From: Selenomonas ruminantium subsp. ruminantium ATCC 12561
GTDB lineage: Bacteria; Bacillota; Negativicutes; Selenomonadales; Selenomonadaceae
Assembly: GCF_000424065.1 (NCBI RefSeq)
Contig: NZ_AUJE01000002.1
Span: forward strand, 1 to 64,000
Direction: 5' to 3'
DNA length: 64,000 nucleotides
Position 1 is the first letter of the stretch; each line of letters begins with the position of its first letter. Made by a program: the position numbers and the translations under genes. Positions 18,801-25,801 of the stretch are shown here, piece by piece. The notes under the pieces are model-generated. The model did not search any database. It had not been told where the DNA came from and worked only from the letters and a program-made list of their open reading frames with translations.

Positions 18801-19193
18801 GAGGAAATTGCAAATCTCCTTGAGGAACTGATTGACCGTTTTGGCGAACCTGCGCCGGCGGTGATGAATCTTTTGGAAGTCGCCAAAATCAAAAATTATG
18901 CGCGAGAGCTCAAAATCCGTACCATCAGCGAACTGCCTAAGGCATTGGATGTGTATATTCTGCCAGGATATCGTCTGCCTGCGAAAGGGCTTTTGGCCGT
19001 GGATAAGGTATTGGGCCGCAGTATGCGCTCTCTGCCGGGGAAAAACGGCTATCGTTTTGTCCTTCATGAGAGCCAGAAAAAGCGGATAACGAATTTTGTC
19101 CTGCGCCTGCTGCTGCTGGCCAGCGGCAAGGAAGAAGCAGCTCTGCAGGAATCCGGCAGGATACAAAAAGAAAAAATAACAGCAAGGAAATGA
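15846..19193 (+). CDS. mfd: Transcription-repair coupling factor
   Basis: An ATP-driven translocase that removes stalled RNA polymerase from DNA lesions and recruits UvrA. It has 1115 residues, normal for Mfd. An N-terminal UvrB-like part is followed by the RNA-polymerase-interacting region beginning near residue 420 ([16 protein letters not shown]). A RecG-like helicase core has Walker [10 protein letters not shown] near residue 578, a DEEQ box and the [12 protein letters not shown] motif. A C-terminal TRCF domain follows. ATG 15846 is chosen because GAGGTG lies just upstream; a TTG 12 bases earlier overlaps that site. The downstream gene overlaps or nearly touches the stop. Position and order match the Bacillus mfd-yabN-divIC-yabR-tilS-hpt-ftsH region. 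Confidence 0.95.
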   Translation: MNSLFAALCSNTGVKKLQNCLQAAPQETLVYGLTGSPKHAIVAAAWQQAPQPLVILVHSSEAVADWREDLLSLLPGTEVLELPELDMMTVQAQARSMERAARRMDVLVRLMHKENVIVIARAAAAVQKGISRQDFNRLSISIAIGEEIAMEKLLQRLVQLGYEHADEVERIGQFSARGGIVDVYPVNGENPVRMEFFGDEVDSLREFDINTKRSLKNISNTAIMPLARTDSAGQAEVFLAYLEGKGTVIFDEPMRLREQMRTMVRENPDIKNKVFSWENLQAAARENRVIYSAMLLQQVHGAEAAQTISFTATGVASFHQQMDLLMNEISRWLAQKQQILILLSEKAKADSLRELFARNRYPSLVVDAEAKLRTDCINIQVGSLINGFELAAAGLVVVTERDIFGHAKRRAIRRESKSEKLSHFRDIKPGDYVVHAAHGIGKYIGVETLDIGGIHKDYLHIKYGGDDKLYVPTEQVNLLQKYIGTEGEVPRLHRMGGTEWAKAKARAKKSVEDIAKQLIEIYAKRKQVKGFAFSPDDSTQHDFEDAFPYQETDDQLKAAAEIKADMEKEKPMDRLLCGDVGFGKTEVAIRAAYKAAMDGKQVAVLVPTTVLAQQHFQTFNARFMDFAPKVDVICRFRTAKEQKQTIEKVKMGQVDILIGTHAILNENKVQFKNLGLLIVDEEQRFGVKQKDKIRKLAAGIDVLTLSATPIPRTLHMSLVGARDMSIIETPPADRLPVQTYVVEDNDSVIAGAIKREIKRGGQVYFVYNRVDNIDRMREKLEKLVPDARIQTAHGQMPEELLERVMMDFYEGEYDILLATSIVENGLDVANANTIIVYNADHFGLSQLYQMRGRVGRSHHMAFAYFVYQADKILTETAEKRLQAMKEFAELGAGFKIAMRDLEIRGAGNLLGSQQHGHIASVGFEMYCKLLEEAVDKLQHGEKEVAEVQPDPIIDLQVEAYIDGDYVSDAMHKIEIYQRIAGIRTNEEIANLLEELIDRFGEPAPAVMNLLEVAKIKNYARELKIRTISELPKALDVYILPGYRLPAKGLLAVDKVLGRSMRSLPGKNGYRFVLHESQKKRITNFVLRLLLLASGKEEAALQESGRIQKEKITARK

Positions 19194-19198
19194 GAGAT

Positions 19199-19885
19199 AT
19201 GGCAAAGATAACGGTATTAGGCTTAGGCCCCGGTCATGCGGGGCTGATTACCCGGGAAAGCTGGGCGATTATGGAGCGTGCGGAGCATCTTATCCTGCGT
19301 ACGAAAATCCATCCTACGGTTGCGGCCCTTGACGAAGCCGGCATAACGTATACAACCTATGACGGCTATTACGAGGAGGCGGCAGATTTTGAAACGCTTT
19401 ATCATAGCATTGCCGAAGACCTGCTGAAAAAAGCCGAAGAATTGGGCGGATTGGTCTATGTTGTACCGGGTAGTCCCTTGGTGGCAGAACGGACGGTGGT
19501 CCTGCTGCGTGATATGGCGGAAGGAACCCCTGTGGAAGTGGATATTCGTCCCGGCATGAGTTTTGTCGAGGTTATGTACACCCGTTTGGGCATTGACCCT
19601 GTAGAGGGGCTGACCATACTCGATGCGCTCGATATTGAAACGTTAAACGAGGCGCCTGCGCAATCGCTGATTATCACACAGGTCTACAGCCAGCCCATCG
19701 CCTCCGATGCCAAATTGATGCTCATGGACTTATATCCGGATGAATACGAGATAACCTATATTCACAACTTGGCGATGGAGGACGAAAGCATCCGGCAGAT
19801 TCCTCTATATGAACTTGACCGTCAGCCGGATTTAGACCATCTGACCAGCCTCTATATCCGTCCCTTGGCGGCAAAAAAGGGCTGA
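19199..19885 (+). CDS. Tetrapyrrole methylase-like protein (N-terminal half of YabN)
   Basis: A 228-residue SAM-dependent methyltransferase-fold protein beginning with ITVLGLGPGHAGLIT. It corresponds to the N-terminal half of Bacillus YabN, in which a tetrapyrrole-methylase-like domain is fused to a MazG nucleotide pyrophosphohydrolase. Here the frame stops after the methylase domain, no MazG segment follows, and the next gene is HU. The ATG at 19199 has AAGGA at a good distance; an earlier ATG at 19190 overlaps the mfd stop codon. Co-transcription with mfd is likely. The substrate of this family's methylase domain is not established. Confidence 0.75.
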   Translation: MAKITVLGLGPGHAGLITRESWAIMERAEHLILRTKIHPTVAALDEAGITYTTYDGYYEEAADFETLYHSIAEDLLKKAEELGGLVYVVPGSPLVAERTVVLLRDMAEGTPVEVDIRPGMSFVEVMYTRLGIDPVEGLTILDALDIETLNEAPAQSLIITQVYSQPIASDAKLMLMDLYPDEYEITYIHNLAMEDESIRQIPLYELDRQPDLDHLTSLYIRPLAAKKG

Positions 19886-19931
19886 AACAGGCTAAATTTG
19901 TGGGTTTGTCAGGCTTTTTTGCGGAAAACCC

Positions 19932-19960
19932 TTGATTTTTCCGGGCGTTTCTGTTAAATT
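19932..19960 (+). promoter_or_regulatory. Sigma-70 promoter of the HU gene
   Basis: TTGATT (19932-19937), 17-bp spacer, TAAATT (19955-19960). A leader of about 75 bases follows. Confidence 0.55.
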
Positions 19961-20036
19961 CTCTTATAGCGGAGCAAACCGCAGGGCTGGCGGCCTGCCG
20001 TCAGCAGTAATAATCTTCTTTAAGGAGGCTACGCTC

Positions 20037-20312
20037 ATGAATAAAACTGAATTAGTAGCTAATATTGCAGAAAAATCCGGTCTGACGAAAAAGGATGCTG
20101 AAAAAGCTCTGGGTGCTTTCTTTGAAAGCGTACAGCAGGCTCTGATTGAGGGCGACCGTGTGCAGCTCATCGGCTTCGGTACTTTCGAAGTGAAAGAACG
20201 TGCTGCTCGCAAAGGCCGCAACCCCCAGACGGGCAAAGAAATTGAAATTCCGGCAGCTAAAAACCCGGTGTTCAAAGCTGGCAAGGCATTGAAGGATGCA
20301 GTCAACGGCTGA
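20037..20312 (+). CDS. hup: DNA-binding protein HU
   Basis: A 91-residue histone-like nucleoid protein that bends DNA as a dimer. It begins [20 protein letters not shown]. It contains the [21 protein letters not shown] segment, including the beta-arm region [19 protein letters not shown] that inserts into the minor groove. Length and sequence are typical of HU rather than IHF. AAGGAGG lies seven bases upstream of the ATG. It has its own promoter and a strong terminator, so it is likely highly expressed independently of mfd. A similar HU gene sits in this neighbourhood in related Firmicutes. Confidence 0.93.
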   Translation: MNKTELVANIAEKSGLTKKDAEKALGAFFESVQQALIEGDRVQLIGFGTFEVKERAARKGRNPQTGKEIEIPAAKNPVFKAGKALKDAVNG

Positions 20313-20325
20313 TTAAACAAATAAG

Positions 20326-20355
20326 AAAAACCGTGCCCTTCGGGGCACGGTTTTT
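20326..20355 (+). terminator. Intrinsic terminator after HU
   Basis: ACCGTGCCC-TTC-GGGGCACGGT flanked by AAAA and TTTTT: a strong GC stem with a tetraloop-like TTCG and a T-tract. Confidence 0.95.
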
Positions 20356-20374
20356 GTGCTAACAGGAGAAGATT

Positions 20375-21121
20375 ATGCAGGAGAAACGAATTTTGATTTC
20401 CGGGGGAACCTCGGGAATCGGTTTAGCCGCGGCAAAATTGTTTTTGTCGGCGGGGGCTAAGGTGGCCTTGCTGGGGCGGTCGGCCCAGCGGGGAGAAGCG
20501 GCAATGCAGGAACTTAGTGCCGCTGAGCAGGCGATATTTGTTCAAGGTGACGTCAGCTTGCGGGCAGATTGCCAGCGGGCAGTAAAGCAGATGGAAACGT
20601 TTTGGGGCGGTCTTGATGTGCTGGTCAATTCTGCAGGCATCTATGTGGAAGGTGCCATTGAAGATATGACGGAGAAGCAGATTGCTGCGGTTATGGATAT
20701 CAATGTGAAGGGCACTTATTACCTGAGTCAGGCAGCTGTGCCACTTCTTAAGAAAACAAGGGGGAATATCGTGAACGTGGCCTCTGACGCCGGCGTTCAT
20801 GGCAATTATTATTGCAGTCTGTATTGTGCGAGCAAAGGGGCTGTGGTGCTGTTTACGAAAGCCCTGGCTTTGGAACTGGCTGGTTTTGGGGTACGGGTCA
20901 ATGCGATTGCTCCCGGCGATATCCTGACGCCGCTGACGGAAACGCAGCTGGCAGAAGCTCCGGACAGGGAGGAAGCCCTGCGGGAAATGGCTTCGGTTTA
21001 TCCTTTGGGGCGTATTGGTACGCCGGAGGAGGCTGCTGCTGCCATTAGTTTTTTGGCCTCTAAAGAAGCTTCCTTTATAACAGGGACGATTTTAAGCGTA
21101 GATGGTGGTCTCACTGCCTGA
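20375..21121 (+). CDS. Short-chain dehydrogenase/reductase
   Basis: A 248-residue classical SDR with cofactor motif GGTSGIG (residues 10-16), NSAG (85-88) and catalytic S137, Y150 and K154 (YCASK). A glycine-rich dinucleotide fold precedes an R at position 35 (GRS), which tends to favour NADPH. It resembles FabG and other 3-oxoacyl or sugar/alcohol reductases, but substrate specificity cannot be read from sequence. ACAGGAGAAG precedes the ATG. It follows the HU terminator, and the GT28 glycosyltransferase begins about 55 bases after its stop. An isolated FabG-like reductase outside a fatty-acid cluster is more likely a general oxidoreductase. Confidence 0.8.
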   Translation: MQEKRILISGGTSGIGLAAAKLFLSAGAKVALLGRSAQRGEAAMQELSAAEQAIFVQGDVSLRADCQRAVKQMETFWGGLDVLVNSAGIYVEGAIEDMTEKQIAAVMDINVKGTYYLSQAAVPLLKKTRGNIVNVASDAGVHGNYYCSLYCASKGAVVLFTKALALELAGFGVRVNAIAPGDILTPLTETQLAEAPDREEALREMASVYPLGRIGTPEEAAAAISFLASKEASFITGTILSVDGGLTA

Positions 21122-21175
21122 TTTGTGTTACAATAGGCAGGTGTGAACTATTGCGGAGGAGAGGGAGCGATAAAG

Positions 21176-22297
21176 ATGGCCGCTAAGAAAATCTTAATAT
21201 TGACAGCGTCCATCGGTTCCGGACATATCAAGGCCGCAGAAGCGGTGGCGGAGGAGCTTGTACGCCAGCAGCCGCAGGCAGAAATCGTCACGGTAGATTT
21301 TATGGCGCGTTCCACCTCTTTTTGGCATTGGCTGACCAAGAAAATCTATTTGGAAATGCTGAATTTCGTGCCGAATCTCTATGATGTATTTTACCGGTTT
21401 TCCAGTAGTGAAACTGGCGGTAATTGTGGCAAGAATATGTTTGCCCTGTTTATGCTGCCGGTTTTTAACCGTTTGCAGGCGGAGCACCGGCCGGATTGTG
21501 TGATTTGTACGCACCCATTCCCGGCAGGGACCGTGTCCCTTTGGAAAGGGAAGCATCATAGCAGTTTGCCTCTTTCTGTGGTAATGACGGATTATTCGCT
21601 GCATCCCATGTGGCTGTCCAGTGGTGTAGACAGCTATTTTATGGCTACCGAAGATATGCGGCAGGGAATGATTGAGCATGGATTTGCCGTAAAGACCCTT
21701 CATGCGGAGGGAATTCCCATCAGCGCAGAAGTTCAGGGGCTGCCTGCCAAAGAGGACTTACGCAAAGTACTGGGCATTGGCCGGGAAGAACGCGTGATTC
21801 TTTTAATGGGCGGCGGCCTGGGACTGGGTGGTATTGAGCAAACTTTGCAGGAACTGGAAAAAATAAAACAGTCTTTCGTGTTGTTGGTGGTTGCCGGGCG
21901 TAATGAACAGCTGCAGAAGCAGGCGGAGAATTTTGCCGCAGGTTCGCATCATACCATTCGCACATGGGGGTATACGGATGAAGTGAAACGGCTGATGCGG
22001 GCGGCAGACCTTTTGATTACCAAGCCTGGTGCGCTGACCATAAGTGAAGCCTTTGCCTTGGGCACGCCAATGCTTTTGCATGACCCCATTCCCGGTCCGG
22101 AAACGGAAAATGCCGTCTATGCTACCCGACACGGCGCGGCTGTCTGGCTCCATCCTGGCGAAAAACTGGCCGCTGCCGTGGAGGAGATTTTCCAAGGAGA
22201 CAGCCTTTTGCAGATGCACGAACAGGCATTGACTCTGGCAAGACCGTTGGCCAGCCAAAAAATCGTGAAAATAATTTTATCGGCAGCAGGTTTTTAG
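21176..22297 (+). CDS. UgtP/MGDG-synthase-type glycosyltransferase (GT28)
   Basis: A 373-residue glycosyltransferase. The N-terminus ILILTASIGSGHIKAAEAV matches the MGDG-synthase N-terminal domain, which binds the lipid acceptor. The C-terminal half has the nucleotide-sugar site pattern LLMGGGLGLGGIEQ and LITKPGALTISEA ending in PGPETENA. In Bacillus, UgtP makes glucosyl-diacylglycerols, the lipoteichoic acid anchors. Here a membrane glycolipid role is inferred. ATG 21176 has GAGGGAG eight bases upstream. There is no signal peptide; the protein is expected at the inner membrane surface. Confidence 0.8.
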   Translation: MAAKKILILTASIGSGHIKAAEAVAEELVRQQPQAEIVTVDFMARSTSFWHWLTKKIYLEMLNFVPNLYDVFYRFSSSETGGNCGKNMFALFMLPVFNRLQAEHRPDCVICTHPFPAGTVSLWKGKHHSSLPLSVVMTDYSLHPMWLSSGVDSYFMATEDMRQGMIEHGFAVKTLHAEGIPISAEVQGLPAKEDLRKVLGIGREERVILLMGGGLGLGGIEQTLQELEKIKQSFVLLVVAGRNEQLQKQAENFAAGSHHTIRTWGYTDEVKRLMRAADLLITKPGALTISEAFALGTPMLLHDPIPGPETENAVYATRHGAAVWLHPGEKLAAAVEEIFQGDSLLQMHEQALTLARPLASQKIVKIILSAAGF

Positions 22298-22365
22298 GTA
22301 CAGGATGGGGAATTATATAATTGCAGGTTTCGCAGGTATCAATTTTTGAGAAGATTGGTGATAGC

Positions 22366-22839
22366 ATGGCGGTATTTCAACTGCAAAAAAATGGAACCAA
22401 TTATATATGCCCCAAATGTGGCCGTCTCTTGCGTTTTGTAGATGGCACGGCAGTACAGATAGTAAAGGGCCGTGCAGATATGGCCTCAATTTTACCTAAA
22501 TATGAGTGCCAGTCGTGTGGCATTTATTTTCAGGAATTGTTGGGTTCCGGGTTCTATGATGAACATGACCTGCCTAAGCAGGAGACTGGCGGAAAGAACA
22601 GGGAAAATTGGGTAGCTACGGGAAACCTTAAACCCATGGAACTCAAGCGTGATCAGAACAATCAATGTCTCTGCCCACGGTGTGGAGAGATGATGGATTA
22701 TGTGGAAGGCCGGGCGGTGACGCTCGTCAATGGACGGCCGGACATGGAAAATGTAAAAGACCATTTCCATTGTGCAAACTGTGAATCCTATTTTCGCCGG
22801 ATTGCAACCACAAATTATTTTCAATGGTCAGAAAAGTAG
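22366..22839 (+). CDS. Hypothetical protein with two tandem zinc-ribbon repeats
   Basis: A 157-residue protein made of two copies of one module. Repeat 1 runs from YICPKCGRLLRFVDG to the CQSCGIYFQEL region (about residues 11-60). Repeat 2 runs from CLCPRCGEMMDYVEG to the CANCESYFRRI region (about 100-148). Both share the pattern CPxCG-x-x-x-x-x-V-[DE]-G-x-AV-x-x-VxGRxDM then CxxC. Each pair of CxxC motifs should bind one zinc ion. There is no membrane segment. The start is set by GGTGATAG before ATG 22366. It lies between the GT28 gene and divIC. I do not recognise the family; two such ribbons suggest binding to nucleic acid or a protein partner. Confidence 0.7.
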   Translation: MAVFQLQKNGTNYICPKCGRLLRFVDGTAVQIVKGRADMASILPKYECQSCGIYFQELLGSGFYDEHDLPKQETGGKNRENWVATGNLKPMELKRDQNNQCLCPRCGEMMDYVEGRAVTLVNGRPDMENVKDHFHCANCESYFRRIATTNYFQWSEK

Positions 22840-22846
22840 ATTTAGC

Positions 22847-22875
22847 TTGCCATGAAAAAAGTTTGCGGTTATTAT
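22847..22875 (+). promoter_or_regulatory. Sigma-70 promoter of divIC
   Basis: TTGCCA (22847-22852), 17-bp spacer, TATTAT (22870-22875). Confidence 0.6.
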
Positions 22876-22907
22876 AGAGTAGATTGATTTTTTTTAGAGG
22901 AGGGATA

Positions 22908-23195
22908 ATGATGAAACCAAGGAAACAGCGTGGCATAAACTGGTTTGCGCTGATTATGCTGGCCATTATTGTCTACTTTTCTTCGATTCTGATTTCTCAG
23001 CAGGTATATCTAAGCCAGGCGGCAGATGATTATGCATCGGCAAAGTCCAGATTAGAGGCCGCAGAGAAGGAGAATGCTGCTCTGAAAGAAGAAGCCCGGC
23101 AGTTAAATGAGCTGAGCTATATTGAAAAAGTAGCCCGGGAAGAACTGGGCATGACCAGGGCAGGGGAACTTCCCTATAGTGTTGGTCATAAGTAA
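22908..23195 (+). CDS. divIC: Septum formation initiator, DivIC/FtsL/FtsB family
   Basis: A 95-residue bitopic membrane protein. A short basic N-terminus (MMKPRKQRG) is followed by one transmembrane helix (residues of about 11-32). A heptad-rich coiled coil follows (AKSRLEAAEKENAALKEEARQLN), and the family's tail motif IEKVAREELGMTRAGEL ends it. These proteins form a complex with FtsL and FtsQ/DivIB that activates septal peptidoglycan synthesis. GAGGAGGG lies before the start; two adjacent ATG codons are possible. The position before yabR, tilS, hpt and ftsH equals that of divIC in Bacillus. Confidence 0.85.
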   Translation: MMKPRKQRGINWFALIMLAIIVYFSSILISQQVYLSQAADDYASAKSRLEAAEKENAALKEEARQLNELSYIEKVAREELGMTRAGELPYSVGHK

Positions 23196-23207
23196 AGCGT
23201 TGTATGC

Positions 23208-23238
23208 CTTGACACTCCTGAGTTGTCAAGGGTATAAT
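23208..23238 (+). promoter_or_regulatory. Promoter of the S1-domain gene with an overlapping inverted repeat
   Basis: TTGACA (23209-23214), 18-bp spacer, TATAAT (23233-23238): near-consensus. The -35 box is half of an inverted repeat CTTGACA (23208-23214) / TGTCAAG (23224-23230), which could be an operator. Confidence 0.65.
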
Positions 23239-23279
23239 AAATCCTGTATTTTCAAATACTCTAAGGAGGAAGAATTAAT

Positions 23280-23744
23280 TTGTCCATTGAAGTTGGCAGC
23301 GTGCTGGATGGTGTCGTATCGGGCATCACAAATTTTGGAGCATTTATTGAATTGCCAGAGGGGAAAACCGGACTTGTACATATTTCAGAAGTTGCAGATG
23401 AGTATGTAAAGGATGTCCATGACTTCCTGGCAGAAAAAGACAAGGTTAAGGTAAAGGTAGTAGCCATTGATGAAAAGGGAAAGATTGGCCTTTCCATCAA
23501 GCAGCTGCAGGAGAAAAAGGCAGAGGCAGAAGCTGAAGCCCCAGCTCGTGAGCGTTCTTCCTTCCGTGCCCCGAAGAATAATTTTGGCGGCCGTGACTTT
23601 AGAAAACCGAATCGTTACAGTGCTACTTCGGCGTCTTTTGAGGATAAGCTTTCCAAATTCCTCAAGGACAGCGATGAGCGTCTGACGGACTTGCGTCGCA
23701 AGACTGATTCCAAGCGTGGCGGGCGTGGTTCCCGTCGTGACTGA
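23280..23744 (+). CDS. yabR: S1 RNA-binding domain protein, YabR-like
   Basis: A 154-residue protein. Residues 1-75 form an S1/OB-fold RNA-binding domain (GSVLDGVVSGITNFGAFIEL ... GLVHISEVADEYVKD ... GKIGLSIKQL), which matches Bacillus YabR and the S1 domain of polynucleotide phosphorylase. The rest is a low-complexity basic tail with arginine/glycine/serine-rich segments ending in KRGGRGSRRD. Such tails often add non-specific RNA affinity. TTG is the start, with AAGGAGGA nine bases away. It is likely ribosome- or RNA-associated. It has its own strong promoter and is followed by a weak terminator before tilS. Confidence 0.85.
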   Translation: MSIEVGSVLDGVVSGITNFGAFIELPEGKTGLVHISEVADEYVKDVHDFLAEKDKVKVKVVAIDEKGKIGLSIKQLQEKKAEAEAEAPARERSSFRAPKNNFGGRDFRKPNRYSATSASFEDKLSKFLKDSDERLTDLRRKTDSKRGGRGSRRD

Positions 23745-23762
23745 TGGTCTGGCATAAACTGG

Positions 23763-23787
23763 AAGCACTCTGCAAAGGGTGCTTTTA
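23763..23787 (+). terminator. Weak hairpin between the S1-domain gene and tilS
   Basis: AAGCACTC pairs with GGGTGCTT followed by TTATAC. The stem is short, so read-through into tilS is likely. Confidence 0.45.
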
Positions 23788-23810
23788 TACTTTATGATGA
23801 GGCGTTCGTT

Positions 23811-25205
23811 ATGCGGGAAAAAGTAGAGCAGTTTTGTCGGCAACATAAGCTATTGCCGGATGGCAGCAGAATCCTGGTGGCCTGTTCCGGTGGTGCAGAT
23901 TCTTTGGCCCTGCTGGATATTCTTAAGCAATTGGCTCCCAGTCATCAGTGGCAGATTTTTGCCGCTCACTATGAACATGGTATTCGGGGCGAAGAATCTT
24001 TGGCCGATGCGGCTTTTGTGGCAGATTTTTGCCAGCAGCATCAGATTCCCTGCTTTGTTGAACATGGGCAGGTGCCGCAAGCAGCAAAGGAAAATGGTCA
24101 AACTTTGGAACAGGCTGCCCGAAGCCTGCGCTATGCTTTTTTGCAGCGGATTTGCCGGGAGCAGAAACTGGATTTTATTGCTGTTGCCCATCATGCCGAT
24201 GATCAGGCTGAAACGGTGCTGATGCGCATTTTGCGGGGGACAGGAATCAAAGGAATCTCGGCAATGCGTCCTGCAAGTGGGAAAAACGCTTGTTTGGTGC
24301 GTCCGCTTCTGGGACAGAATAAGGCTGATATTTTGGAGTATTGTCATCAACAGGGGCTGGCCTTTCGTGAAGATGCCACCAATTTTGCAGCAGATTGTAC
24401 GCGCAATCGTTTGCGGTTGGAGTTGCTGCCGCAGCTTAGAAAGGCATATAATCCGGAAATCAGTCGTGTGCTTTGTCAGCTGGCAGAAGTGGCTGCTGAG
24501 GAAGAGGATTTTTTGCAGGCGGAAGTTGACCGCTGCTGGTCAGCTGGTGATTATGTACAGCAGGACGGTCGTGCTTTGGTGCAGCAAACTGCAGCAACCT
24601 TACATCCGGCTTTGCAGCGTGGTCTGATTCGCAGGCTATGGGAAAATACCACAGGTTCTGCACTCGACCTTACTTATCAGCAGACGGAGTCAATTCGTCG
24701 TTTGCTTTTGCAGGGGACAACGAGCAGCCAGCAGGAACTTTCACATGGCTATACGGCTCATTTGGCCTATGGGTATCTGACCATTGACCAAGCGTTATCC
24801 GGCGAGCCAATGGAAAAACAAGAGTCTTTGCCGGAAACGGTGCTGGACATTTCCCGGACAACAGATTGGGGCAGATATCAGTTGGTGGCAGAATGGCGGG
24901 ACAGCATTAGCCTGCATACACTGCCCCATGAATTATATTTGTATCCGCAGAATTTTTCGGGAGAATTGGTTTTGCGTACGCGCAGGCCGGGAGATTTTAT
25001 CCAGCTGCCGGCAGGCCGTAAGACCTTGAAAAAATTAATGATTGACGATAAGATCCCGCAGGCAGAGAGAGAGAGAGTCCCCCTTCTGGCGATGGGCAGT
25101 GAAATCATTTGGATGATTGGCCGCAGGCGCAGTGCAAGATGTTTGCCGGACGTTTGCGATTATCATAAAATTTTGTATCTCAGGTTTGAGGAGAGAGGAA
25201 TTTAA
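23811..25205 (+). CDS. tilS: tRNA(Ile)-lysidine synthase
   Basis: Converts the wobble cytidine of the CAU anticodon of tRNA-Ile2 to lysidine, so that it reads AUA. It has 464 residues. The PP-loop ATP-binding motif SGGADS is at residues 26-31, and the conserved AHHADDQAETVLMRILRGTG stretch contacts ATP and tRNA. The C-terminal TilS domain ends with RRPGDF, then KKLMIDDKIPQAERERVPLL. The Shine-Dalgarno sequence is weak, which fits translation coupled to transcripts from upstream. It is followed two bases later by hpt, the usual pairing in Firmicutes. Confidence 0.93.
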   Translation: MREKVEQFCRQHKLLPDGSRILVACSGGADSLALLDILKQLAPSHQWQIFAAHYEHGIRGEESLADAAFVADFCQQHQIPCFVEHGQVPQAAKENGQTLEQAARSLRYAFLQRICREQKLDFIAVAHHADDQAETVLMRILRGTGIKGISAMRPASGKNACLVRPLLGQNKADILEYCHQQGLAFREDATNFAADCTRNRLRLELLPQLRKAYNPEISRVLCQLAEVAAEEEDFLQAEVDRCWSAGDYVQQDGRALVQQTAATLHPALQRGLIRRLWENTTGSALDLTYQQTESIRRLLLQGTTSSQQELSHGYTAHLAYGYLTIDQALSGEPMEKQESLPETVLDISRTTDWGRYQLVAEWRDSISLHTLPHELYLYPQNFSGELVLRTRRPGDFIQLPAGRKTLKKLMIDDKIPQAERERVPLLAMGSEIIWMIGRRRSARCLPDVCDYHKILYLRFEERGI

Positions 25206-25207
25206 GT

Positions 25208-25759
25208 ATGTTACATGAAGATATCGAAAAAGTAGTTTTTTCGGAAGAACAGATTCAGCAGCGCATCAAAGAGATGGCAAAAGAGATTACGGATGACTAT
25301 AAGGACGTAAAGGAAGATATCTATTGCGTGGCCATTTTAAAGGGCGCGGTGATGTTCTATACGGATTTGCTGCGTCATTTGGAACTGCCTGTCCGCTTTG
25401 ACTTTATGATTGCTTCCAGCTATGGCAATGGGACATCCACGACGGGGTCCGTAAAGATTCTTAAAGATTTGGATTACGATATTGAAGGAAAACACCTCAT
25501 CGTTATCGAAGATATAATCGATTCGGGTACTACGATGAATTATCTGAATAAGTACTTCAAGGAACGCAAGCCGAAATCCGTAAAACTCTGTTCGCTGCTG
25601 TCCAAGCCGTCCCGTCGGTTGGTGGAAGTTCCCATCGATTACTGCGGCTTTGAAGTCCCGGATGAATTCCTGGTGGGCTATGGCCTTGATTATGCAGAAG
25701 TTTACCGTAACCTGCCGTATATCGGTGTGTTAAAGCCCGAGATTTACACAGAACAATAA
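25208..25759 (+). CDS. hpt: Hypoxanthine phosphoribosyltransferase
   Basis: Purine salvage: transfers phosphoribose from PRPP to hypoxanthine or guanine. It has 183 residues. The PRPP-binding signature VIEDIIDSGTTM sits near residue 100, a flexible-loop region SSYGNGTSTTG at about residue 75, and the purine-binding VPDEFLVGYGLDYAE toward the end. Length and motifs are typical. It starts three bases after the tilS stop, with GAGGAGAGAGG upstream, so the genes are translated together. ftsH follows within about 40 bases, as in Bacillus. Confidence 0.93.
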   Translation: MLHEDIEKVVFSEEQIQQRIKEMAKEITDDYKDVKEDIYCVAILKGAVMFYTDLLRHLELPVRFDFMIASSYGNGTSTTGSVKILKDLDYDIEGKHLIVIEDIIDSGTTMNYLNKYFKERKPKSVKLCSLLSKPSRRLVEVPIDYCGFEVPDEFLVGYGLDYAEVYRNLPYIGVLKPEIYTEQ

Positions 25760-25801
25760 AAATCCTGAGAGGCATTGACTTCTCGGAAGGAGGGCAATGG
25801 A

